Assembly: GCF_900105805.1 (NCBI RefSeq)
Contig: NZ_LT629788.1
Location: 1,860,001 to 1,924,000, forward strand
Direction of reading: 5' to 3'
DNA: 64,000 nucleotides
Source of the DNA: Pseudomonas moraviensis
GTDB lineage: Bacteria > Pseudomonadota > Gammaproteobacteria > Pseudomonadales > Pseudomonadaceae
The notes below the pieces were generated by a model that worked only from the letters and a program-made list of their open reading frames with translations, was not told the DNA's origin and made no database searches. Every line of letters starts with the position of its first letter. Within the stretch, counting starts at the first letter, position 1. The translations under genes were made by a program, and so were the position numbers. Positions 32,198 to 39,604 of the stretch are shown one piece after another.

Positions 32198-33319
32198 ATG
32201 AACAACGCTTTTTTCACGCCTGCTAAATTGGGCGCACATACCCTGAAAAACCGCATCGTCCTGCCACCCCTCACCCGCCAGCGCAGCACGCAGCCGGGCA
32301 ATGTCGCCAACGAACTGATGGCTGAGTATTACCAACAGCGCGCGGGTGCCGGTTTCCTCGTCACCGAAGGCACGCAGATCGAACCGCGCGGGCAAGGTTA
32401 TGCGTGGACGCCGGGCATTCACACGCCGGAGCAGATCGCCGGTTGGCGCACAGTCACCGAGGCGGTGCACGCGGTGGATGGCGTGATCTTCGCCCAGCTC
32501 TGGCATGTTGGCCGGGTCTCGCACACCGCATTGCAGCCCAATGGCGACGCGCCCGTGTCGGCATCTGCTGTCGCCACCGACCGCGTCAGCGTATTCATTG
32601 AGACCGCGCCCGGTGCCGGTGAACTGGTGCCGCCGTCGGCTCCGCGCGCGCTGAGCACGGATGAGGTGCAGGAGTTGATTCAGCTGTACATCCAGGCCGC
32701 GCGCAACGCGATGGAAGCCGGTTTCGATGGCATCGAACTGCACTGCGCCAATGGCTATCTGGTCAATCAGTTCATCTCGGCGCACAGCAATCTGCGCACC
32801 GATCAGTACGGTGGCTCGCTGGACAATCGCTTGCGCTTTTTGCGCGAAGTGGTGGCTGGCGTCGCAGAATGCATCGGCAAGGACAAGGTCGGTGTGCGCT
32901 TTGCGCCGCTGTTCAGCACCACCGATGAAGCGCGGACTTATCTGGGTCTGGTCGAGGAAGATCCGCACACCACTTACATCGGCGCAATCAAGATTCTCGA
33001 AGACGTGGGCATCGCCTACCTGTCGATCGCCGAAGCCGACTGGGACAACGCGCCAGCGATGCCGCAGACCTTTCGCCAGGCCGTGCGCGATACGTTCAGC
33101 GGCGCGATCATTTATGCCGGGCGCTACACCGCCGAAACCGGGGCGCAATTGCTTGGGTCGGGGCTGGCGGATTTGGTCGCGTTTGGCCGACCATTCATGG
33201 CCAACCCGGACCTGCCGGCGCGGATTGCCCAAGGCTGGCCGTTGAATCAATTGAATCCTGCCACGGTGTATGGCGGTGGTGCCGAAGGGTATACCGATTA
33301 CCCGACCTACTCCGCCTAA
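32198..33319 (+). CDS. nemA: Old Yellow Enzyme-family alkene reductase, NemA-like
   Basis: This is a 373-residue FMN-dependent TIM-barrel reductase of C=C bonds, N-ethylmaleimide and similar electrophiles, using NAD(P)H. NRIVLPPLTRQRS is the N-terminal FMN-binding region. GIELHCANGYLVNQF carries the substrate-binding His and Asn (HCAN). DQYGGSLDNRLRFLREV and LVAFGRPFMANPDLPARI are family signatures. It follows the DJ-1-like gene by 103 bases and has its own NemR-type operator. Together with nemR it forms an electrophile-response locus. Confidence 0.92.
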   Translation: MNNAFFTPAKLGAHTLKNRIVLPPLTRQRSTQPGNVANELMAEYYQQRAGAGFLVTEGTQIEPRGQGYAWTPGIHTPEQIAGWRTVTEAVHAVDGVIFAQLWHVGRVSHTALQPNGDAPVSASAVATDRVSVFIETAPGAGELVPPSAPRALSTDEVQELIQLYIQAARNAMEAGFDGIELHCANGYLVNQFISAHSNLRTDQYGGSLDNRLRFLREVVAGVAECIGKDKVGVRFAPLFSTTDEARTYLGLVEEDPHTTYIGAIKILEDVGIAYLSIAEADWDNAPAMPQTFRQAVRDTFSGAIIYAGRYTAETGAQLLGSGLADLVAFGRPFMANPDLPARIAQGWPLNQLNPATVYGGGAEGYTDYPTYSA

Positions 33320-33338
33320 GCACCCAACACACCTCCCC

Positions 33339-33429
33339 TGCAGGAGCTAGCCTGCTCGCGAAGACGTTGGGTCAGTCGATGAATGTGCAAGCTGACCCAC
33401 CGCCATCGCGAGCAGGCTCACTCCTACAG
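33339..33429. repeat. REPIN with a degenerate left arm
   Basis: The left REP reads GCAGGAGCTAGCCTGCTCGCGA; the right is a standard TCGCGAGCAGGCTCACTCCTAC. It lies between the nemA-like and diguanylate cyclase genes. Confidence 0.9.
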
Positions 33430-33442
33430 GTTTTCGGGCGTG

Positions 33443-34936
33443 TCAGGCCAGACCGTTGCGCCCCGCCGCTTTTGCGCGATACAGCGCCTGATCGGCGGCC
33501 TCGATCAACTCCGGCAGCGAATCCAGCTGCGCGCCCGCGCCCACCGCCATACCGATACTCACCGTGACCCGACCGAACGGGCTGCCCGGATGGGCAATGT
33601 TCGCCTGCTGCAAGCGCTCGAGCACCAGTTGCGCCACCACCGTGGCGCCGGCGCTGTCGGTGGCCGGCATGATCACCGCCATTTCCTCGCCACCGTAGCG
33701 GGCGACCAGATCCGAGGGGCGTCGCACGCAGCTCTCGAGCACCTTGCTGACCGCTTGCAAACAGGCATCGCCGGCGACGTGGCCCAAGGCATCGTTGAAC
33801 AATTTGAAGTGGTCGATATCGATCATCAGCAAGGCCAGCGAGGTTCCATCACGCTGCGCCCGCCGCGCTTCCACGGCCAGTGTTTCATCGAAACAGCGGC
33901 GGTTGGCCAGGCCGGTCAGCGCATCCTTCAGCGCCAGCAATTCGAGCTGTCGATTGGACGCGAGCAACTGCTGCTGGGCGTCGAGCAACGCCTCTTCGGC
34001 TTCGGTACGTCGGCGAATGTCGAGGATCAGGAACCAGCCGATCAGCCCGGTCAGCCCGAGCAGTCCGGTCACCACCACCGCCGACAACGCCGCTTCGATG
34101 CGCCACGCTGCCAGCGCTTCGTCCTTGCCCAGGGCCACGGTGGTGATCAGTGGCAGGCTTTCGCTTTTGCGGAACGCGTACAGCCGCTCGACACCGTCGA
34201 GGCTGGAGGTGTACGACGCCGTGCCGACCGAGCGGTCGACGAGGTATTTGGCGTAGATGGGCGATGACGAGAAATTGCGGCCCATGTCCTGCTCGCGGAA
34301 CGGGTAGCGCACCAACAGCGTGCCATCGGTGTACGACAGGCCGATCGCACCGTCCTGGCCAACGTCGAGCTTGCCGAACACGCGAAGAAAGTTTTCCACC
34401 CCCAGCGTCACCGCCACTACACCGGCGAACTGTCCATCGTCGTCATTGAAGCGGCGGCTGATGGTCACCACCCATTCGTGATTGGAACGGCTCTGGATCG
34501 GCGGGCCAATGAACGGCTCGCGGCTCGGACTGTCACGGTGATGAATGAAATAGGCGCGATCGCTGCTGTTGGCACCCTCGGGAATCGGCCGGTTGGAGGA
34601 CATCAACCAGTACCCGTGGCGGTCATAGACGGTAATGCCGCTGAGCTGTGGCATCAGCGGCTGCTGGTGGTCGATCAGGGTCTTGATGCGCTGGATCTGC
34701 GTCGGCCCGCTGCCCTCGGTTTCCAGACGTTCGACCAGCCCGAGCAAGAGCAGCGAGCTTTGCCGGACGATGCCTTCGGTGTAGGTATTGAGCGCCTGGG
34801 TCAGGTTCAGGCCATGCACGTCAACCTCGGCCAGCGCGCGTTCACGCGAGGACCATACTTTCCAGATCGTCAGCGAAGTCAGGGAACAGCCAATCACCAG
34901 CAGCAGGAGCATTACAAGGCGAGTATCACGCTTCAC
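33443..34936 (-). CDS. Membrane diguanylate cyclase with periplasmic Cache-type sensor
   Basis: This 497-residue protein has a transmembrane helix at about 8-28, a periplasmic double-Cache-like sensor (about 35-290; SGITVYDRHGYWLMSSN, GPPIQSRSNHEWVVTISRRF), a second helix at about 292-312, and a GGDEF domain (about 340-497). The active site reads RYGGEEMAVI. An RxxD inhibitory site (RPSD) lies five residues before it, so c-di-GMP product inhibition is expected. It would make c-di-GMP in response to an external ligand, affecting biofilm or motility. No partner gene adjoins it. Confidence 0.92.
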   Translation of the reverse strand: MKRDTRLVMLLLLVIGCSLTSLTIWKVWSSRERALAEVDVHGLNLTQALNTYTEGIVRQSSLLLLGLVERLETEGSGPTQIQRIKTLIDHQQPLMPQLSGITVYDRHGYWLMSSNRPIPEGANSSDRAYFIHHRDSPSREPFIGPPIQSRSNHEWVVTISRRFNDDDGQFAGVVAVTLGVENFLRVFGKLDVGQDGAIGLSYTDGTLLVRYPFREQDMGRNFSSSPIYAKYLVDRSVGTASYTSSLDGVERLYAFRKSESLPLITTVALGKDEALAAWRIEAALSAVVVTGLLGLTGLIGWFLILDIRRRTEAEEALLDAQQQLLASNRQLELLALKDALTGLANRRCFDETLAVEARRAQRDGTSLALLMIDIDHFKLFNDALGHVAGDACLQAVSKVLESCVRRPSDLVARYGGEEMAVIMPATDSAGATVVAQLVLERLQQANIAHPGSPFGRVTVSIGMAVGAGAQLDSLPELIEAADQALYRAKAAGRNGLA

Positions 34937-35066
34937 GTCTGTACCTTAAGGAAGTCCGGGATCCATTCCAGCCATCATTCGAACGTCGGCACTCACGGCG
35001 GCCACGTGTTCCGGGGCGCAAGCATACAAGCAGTGTGCAGCGGCTGCAGCAACAGAGTGTGCAGCG

Positions 35067-35981
35067 CTAGGGGGCGGGTGCAGCGGGTTTGAGAATTTCC
35101 ACGAGAAAATCGATGAACACGTTGATCCGGCTCGAGCCTCGGTGATTGGGCAAGTACAGCGCGTTGATGCAACTGCTGGCGCTGCCGGGATTGACCTCGT
35201 AGTGCTCAAGCAAGCGCGTCAGGCGCCCGGCGGCGACGTCGTCACGCACCAGCCAGTCGGCCAGCAGCGTCACCCCGCCACCACCGATTGCGGCTTCGCG
35301 CAGAATGTCGGCGTTGTTGCTTTGCAGGCGTCCCTGGACGTTCAGTTGAATCGGCTCTTCGTCACCCTCGAAGGTCCAGTGGTGATGGCTGCCGCCGTAA
35401 TCGAAACGCAGGCACTGGTGCTCGAGCAGATCCCGTGGATGCTCGAGCACCGCGCTGCGCGCCAGGTAATCCGGGCTGGCGACGACCCAGCGCTGGAACT
35501 GCCCGACGCGTTTGCTGACGATGTCTTCGCTGACCACCGTCGAGCCGAGCCGCACCGAAACGTCGATCTGCTCGCTGAGCAAATCGCTGACCTGATCACT
35601 CAGCGAGAGGCTGATCTCCAGCCCCGGATGGCGTTCGAGCAAGCGGCTCAGGTGCGGCGCGATCAATCGGCGGCCAAACTCCACCGGCACGCTGATGCGC
35701 AAGCGGCCTTGCGCTTCGCTGCCACGATCGGCGACCACCGCATCGGCTTCGTCGATGGCATCGAGAATCGCTACGGCTTTTTCGAAATAGGTCTGGCCGG
35801 CAACAGTGACGCTGGTGTTGCGCGTGGTGCGATTGAGCAGGCTTGCGCCCAACTCGTTCTCCAGCCCCGCCACTTGCCGTGTCACCGAAGACGTCGAGAT
35901 CCCAAGCTTGCGCGCCGCCGAGGAATAGCCCCCGCAGCGCACGGTTTCAACAAACATCTTCAATGCCAGCAACTTGTCCAT
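35067..35981 (-). CDS. LysR-family transcriptional regulator
   Basis: This is a 304-residue regulator with an N-terminal HTH (GGYSSAARKLGISTSSVTRQVAGLENELGA) and a CrgA-type substrate-binding domain (GRLRISVPVEFGRRLIAPHLSRLL). It ends in FIDFLVEILK. The start at 35981 (MDKLLALKMFVE) matches the family; the open frame upstream runs into a REPIN and is not coding. The MFS exporter and dehydrogenase genes lie beyond two REPINs, so regulation of those is possible but unproven. Confidence 0.9.
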   Translation of the reverse strand: MDKLLALKMFVETVRCGGYSSAARKLGISTSSVTRQVAGLENELGASLLNRTTRNTSVTVAGQTYFEKAVAILDAIDEADAVVADRGSEAQGRLRISVPVEFGRRLIAPHLSRLLERHPGLEISLSLSDQVSDLLSEQIDVSVRLGSTVVSEDIVSKRVGQFQRWVVASPDYLARSAVLEHPRDLLEHQCLRFDYGGSHHHWTFEGDEEPIQLNVQGRLQSNNADILREAAIGGGGVTLLADWLVRDDVAAGRLTRLLEHYEVNPGSASSCINALYLPNHRGSSRINVFIDFLVEILKPAAPAP

Positions 35982-36119
35982 AAGCGGGGTCCGGTGGTGA
36001 GGAAACGCCGCCGATTGTGCATCAGCGCTCGCCGGACGTCTTGTACCGTCGTGCTTGAGGGTGCTCTCTGCAGAAGGCATGTTCATCGGTTCCTGAAAAA
36101 ATCCGGAAATCACCGCCCC

Positions 36120-36210
36120 CTGTAGGAGCGAGCCTGCTCGCGATAGCGGCCTCTCAGTGCCATGTGTATTGGCTGACACTCCGCTATCGCGAGCAGGCTC
36201 ACTCCTACAA
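36120..36210. repeat. REPIN
   Basis: TGTAGGAGCGAGCCTGCTCGCG on the left and its inverse with ACTCCTACA on the right, with about 45 bases between. Confidence 0.95.
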
Positions 36211-36254
36211 TGGTTTTGGGGTGGGTCAGGGATCAGGCGGTGTCGCGCAATCCC

Positions 36255-36343
36255 TGTGGGAGCGAGCCTGCTCGCGATAGCGGTCTGTCAGCGCCATGTG
36301 TATTGACTGACACACCGCCATCGCGAGCAGGCTCACTCCTACA
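36255..36343. repeat. REPIN
   Basis: TGTGGGAGCGAGCCTGCTCGCG on the left and inverted CGCGAGCAGGCTCACTCCTACA on the right. It follows the previous REPIN by 44 bases, much as units do in the large array at 28587, and their starts are 135 bases apart. Confidence 0.95.
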
Positions 36344-36366
36344 TGGGTTTTGTGTTGTTTTGAAAT

Positions 36367-37569
36367 TCAGCTGCGGTCAGCTTTCTGACCCAGGAACAAC
36401 GCCAGCGCCAGTGCCGGCAGCACCGCCACGGCCATGGCCGAGAGGTTCCAGCCGAAGTGTTCGTACAGCGGGCTGGCGACCAGTGACCCGAGGGCGCCGC
36501 CGACAAAAATGCTGGTCATGTACACCGCATTGAGACGGGCGCGGCTGTGCGGGTCGAGGGCGTAGACCTCGCGCTGGCCGAGCACCATGTTCAGTTGTAC
36601 GGCAAAGTCCAGCAGCACCGCACACACCACCAGCCACACATAACCACTGCCCGGCAGCGCGGCGATCAACAGAGACAACGGTGCCAGCAGCAACGCCACC
36701 AGGGTACCGCGACGACCGTGCCCGGCATCGGCCAGACGTCCGGCAATCGGCGCGGCAATCGCACCCACCGCTCCGACCAGCGCAAAGATCGCCACTTGTG
36801 CCTGGCTGAAACCGTGATGACGCATCAGCTCGATCGGCGCGAGGGTCCAGAACAGGCTGAAACTGGCGAACAGCAAGCCTTGATACAGCGAACGCTGACG
36901 CAACACCGGAAAGCGCCGAGCCAGGGCAAACACCGAACCAATCAACGCGACGTAAGTGGCTTTGTGCGTCGGCACCCGACGCGGCAATGCCACAGCGGTA
37001 ATCAACGCGATCACCGCCATCAGTGCCGCCGCGCTGTAAAACACCCCGCGCCAGCCGAACACTTCGACCAACAGGCTCGAGAGCGGACGCGACAGCAAAA
37101 TCCCCAGCAGCAAGCCGCTCATGATATTGCCGACCACGCGGCCACGACTGGCTTCCGGGGCCAGATGCGCGGCCAGCGGCACAAGAATCTGCACGGCGAC
37201 TGAGGTCAGGCCGATCAGCAAGGACAAGATCAGAAACAGCGACGGCGAATGGGTCAGGCCAGCGCACAGCAGCGTCACGCTGGCAGCGAGAGTGAAGCCG
37301 ACCACCAGACGGCGGTTCTCCATCAGGTCGGCCAGCGGCACCAGCAGCAACAGGCCCAAGGCGTAACCGAATTGGGTCAGCGAGACGATCAGGCTGGCAT
37401 TGGCGCTGGACAGGCCGATCTGCGGCGCGATCAGTTCGACGATGGGCTGCGCGTAATACAGGTTGGCGACGACCGCGCCGCAGCAGAAGGCCAGAAACGC
37501 GACCATCAGGCCGGAGAGTGAAGCAGGCTGTTCGGCCGGGGCCGCAACGGCAGGATTGCCCGTAAGCAT
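36367..37569 (-). CDS. MFS exporter
   Basis: This 400-residue, twelve-span major-facilitator protein opens with FLAFCCGAVVANLYYAQPIVELIAPQIGL, a sequence typical of a common Pseudomonas MFS efflux group. VPLADLMENRRLVVGFTL is the loop 2-3 motif. The start at 37569 (MLTGNPAVAAP) has a good position; the upstream frame extension overlaps the divergent promoter. It is divergent from the cytochrome/molybdenum dehydrogenase operon. Substrate unknown. Confidence 0.88.
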   Translation of the reverse strand: MLTGNPAVAAPAEQPASLSGLMVAFLAFCCGAVVANLYYAQPIVELIAPQIGLSSANASLIVSLTQFGYALGLLLLVPLADLMENRRLVVGFTLAASVTLLCAGLTHSPSLFLILSLLIGLTSVAVQILVPLAAHLAPEASRGRVVGNIMSGLLLGILLSRPLSSLLVEVFGWRGVFYSAAALMAVIALITAVALPRRVPTHKATYVALIGSVFALARRFPVLRQRSLYQGLLFASFSLFWTLAPIELMRHHGFSQAQVAIFALVGAVGAIAAPIAGRLADAGHGRRGTLVALLLAPLSLLIAALPGSGYVWLVVCAVLLDFAVQLNMVLGQREVYALDPHSRARLNAVYMTSIFVGGALGSLVASPLYEHFGWNLSAMAVAVLPALALALFLGQKADRS

Positions 37570-37645
37570 GGTGACACCTCGTTGAGTTCGGGAAAGTGGT
37601 GCCAAGGCTACGGTCACCCGGCGGCGGCGAGAATCCGTACCAGGG

Positions 37646-37701
37646 GCAACGCACTGATGCGTCGAGCGCAACGTTGCTTCTGGCGCAACGCGCTGTTGCG
37701 C
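37646..37701. promoter_or_regulatory. Cluster of GCAAC/GTTGC half-sites
   Basis: Between the MFS and cytochrome genes there are three GCAAC (37646, 37668, 37685) and two GTTGC (37673, 37695) elements. They make a perfect 10-bp palindrome GCAACGTTGC and a 7-5-7 dyad GCGCAAC-GCGCT-GTTGCGC (37683-37701). This looks like a multi-site operator for one or both divergent units. Confidence 0.5.
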
Positions 37702-37853
37702 GGGCCGGTGATTCTCTGCCGCAAGCGTCTTCTCTACGCTTTGGCCCTGGCGCAGACGTCCGCATCGGCGCCCTTCCCCGGCTGTACAAGGAGCGTTTCC
37801 ATGACCCGCACTTCACTCGTCCTGCCACTGCCCGCCGCGTTTTTCTGCCAACC

Positions 37854-39134
37854 ATGAACAGCCAACTACTCAAATCCAGAACCCTGTGGATCAGCGTGGC
37901 TGTGCTCGCGGTGTTCGGCCTGAGCGTCGCCGTCGCACTGATGTGGCGCCCGGCGATCGCACCGATCAAACGGCCTACGTCATTCGATAGCGCGCAGTTG
38001 CAACGCGGCGCGCGGGTGGTCGAGGCCGGCGACTGCGCGGTCTGCCATACCCGCCCCGGCGGCGAATACCTGGCCGGCGGGCTGCCGCTGGTGACGCCGT
38101 TCGGCACGCTGTACAGCACCAACATCACCCCGGATGCGCAGACCGGCATCGGCCAGTGGTCTTTGCCGGCATTTGAACGGGCGATGCGCGAAGGCATTGC
38201 CCGCGACGGCCACTTTCTCTACCCGGCCTTTCCCTATGTGCACTACCGGCGCATGAGCGCAGCGGACATTGCCGACGCTTACGCCTACTTGATGAGCGGC
38301 CCCGCCGTACACGCCCCCGCCAGGCAGAACCAGATGAACTTCCCGATGAACATCCGCCCGCTGGTGTCGTTCTGGAACCTGCTGTTTCTGCATGGCGAGC
38401 CTTTGACGCCACTGGCCGAACACAGCGCGGCATGGAATCGCGGACGCTACCTGGTCGACGGCCCGGGCCACTGCGCCGGCTGCCATTCGCCGCTGAACCT
38501 GATCGGCGCGGAGAAATCCTCGGAATATCTGCAGGGCGGCAGCGTCGATGGCTGGGAGGCCCCGGCGCTGGTCGGCCTCGGCCAACGGGCCAATCCATGG
38601 AATCGCGAGCAATTGGTCGGCTATCTGCGCGCCGACGTCGTCGATGGCCACGGCACACCCGCCGGGCCGATGCGTCCGGTCAGCCTGAGTCTGGCGCGCT
38701 TGCCGGCCAGTGAAGCCGAGGCGATCGCCGACTACCTGTTGAGTCTGCAGAGCCCCCACGCAGTGACCGAAACCACGCCGAAAAAGCAGCCGAGCAGTCC
38801 AGCGGATCACAGCAGCGGCGCCCTGCTCTTCAGCAGCGCCTGCGCCGGATGTCACGCACCCGCCGCGCCGATGCGTGAAATCGACGGACGCCCCGGTCTG
38901 CAAAACACCTCGGCCCTGCAAGCGGCCAGTTCGCGCAACTTTCTCAAGACCGTGCTTGAGGGCGTGCCCGCCATCCCCGGCGCGCCCGGTCCGGTGATGC
39001 CGCCGTTCGCCGCCAGCCTCGACAACGCCCAGCTCGGCGCACTCGCCGCGTACCTGCGCGAACAAGCCAGACCCGACCAACCCTGGGCCGACCTCTCTTC
39101 CACTATTGAAGCGTTACGTCAGGAGACGAAATGA
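37854..39134 (+). CDS. Triheme cytochrome c subunit of a molybdenum dehydrogenase
   Basis: This is a 426-residue membrane-anchored cytochrome with an N-terminal helix (residues about 10-30) and three c-type heme motifs: CAVCH at 61-65, CAGCH at 207-211 and CAGCH at 330-334. MRPVSLSLARLPASEAEAIADYL and similar segments match the cytochrome subunits of alcohol/aldehyde dehydrogenases. It should pass electrons from the periplasmic molybdenum enzyme to the respiratory chain. The stop overlaps the start of the 2Fe-2S subunit gene (ATGA), so the three genes form a tightly coupled operon. The ATG at 37854 is chosen because the helix starts there. Confidence 0.88.
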   Translation: MNSQLLKSRTLWISVAVLAVFGLSVAVALMWRPAIAPIKRPTSFDSAQLQRGARVVEAGDCAVCHTRPGGEYLAGGLPLVTPFGTLYSTNITPDAQTGIGQWSLPAFERAMREGIARDGHFLYPAFPYVHYRRMSAADIADAYAYLMSGPAVHAPARQNQMNFPMNIRPLVSFWNLLFLHGEPLTPLAEHSAAWNRGRYLVDGPGHCAGCHSPLNLIGAEKSSEYLQGGSVDGWEAPALVGLGQRANPWNREQLVGYLRADVVDGHGTPAGPMRPVSLSLARLPASEAEAIADYLLSLQSPHAVTETTPKKQPSSPADHSSGALLFSSACAGCHAPAAPMREIDGRPGLQNTSALQAASSRNFLKTVLEGVPAIPGAPGPVMPPFAASLDNAQLGALAAYLREQARPDQPWADLSSTIEALRQETK

Positions 39135-39604
39135 GCCAGATCACTCTCACCGTCAATGGAGCCGCCCAAGCGCTGGAGCTGGAACCGGACATGCCGCTGC
39201 TGTACGCATTGCGCAATCACTTGAACCTCAACGGCGCCAAATACGGCTGCGGCCTGGGCCAGTGTGGCGCGTGCACGGTGATCGTCGACGATAAGCCGGT
39301 GTTCGCCTGCCTGACGCCATGCGCCGGCCTTGAAGGGAAAAAGATCCGCACCGTGGAAAGCCTCGGCAGTGCCGAGAAACCCGGCCCGCTGCAAACCGCG
39401 TTCATCGACAAGCAGGCGGCGCAATGCGGTTACTGCATCGCCGGCATGCTGATGCGCGCGCAGTCGTTGCTTGAACGCGATCCGCACCCGGACGAGCAAA
39501 CCATTCGTGAGCACATGGCCGGCAATCTGTGCCGCTGCGGCACGCACTTGCGCATCATCGAGGCGATCAAACAGGTGGCCGGACACGACGGGAGCCTGAC
39601 ATGA
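39131..39604 (+). CDS. iorA: [2Fe-2S] subunit of a molybdenum hydroxylase (IorA-like)
   Basis: This 157-residue protein carries two [2Fe-2S] clusters. The plant-type ferredoxin domain has YGCGLGQCGACTVIVD and a further Cys in VFACLTPC. The four-helix domain has QCGYCIAGM and LCRCGTHLRI. It is the small electron-transfer subunit typical of isoquinoline 1-oxidoreductase and nicotinate-dehydrogenase types. It overlaps both neighbours by ATGA junctions. It lacks a signal peptide and is probably exported together with the Tat-tagged large subunit. Confidence 0.93.
   Translation: MSQITLTVNGAAQALELEPDMPLLYALRNHLNLNGAKYGCGLGQCGACTVIVDDKPVFACLTPCAGLEGKKIRTVESLGSAEKPGPLQTAFIDKQAAQCGYCIAGMLMRAQSLLERDPHPDEQTIREHMAGNLCRCGTHLRIIEAIKQVAGHDGSLT

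Larger units (their letters stand above)
35982..36366. other. 385-base gap with two REPINs
   Basis: The gap between the LysR and MFS genes holds two consecutive REPINs (36120-36210 and 36255-36343). About 140 bases remain in front of the LysR gene, where its promoter must lie. I see no gene here. Confidence 0.7.

Noticed and set aside
35982..36179. N-terminal extension of the LysR protein (66 codons).
   Set aside because: It begins inside a REPIN and lacks family similarity; the HTH begins properly at 35981.
36377..38197. A 606-codon minus-strand frame overlapping the MFS and cytochrome genes.
   Set aside because: It is a shifted-frame shadow across two well-supported genes and a divergent promoter.
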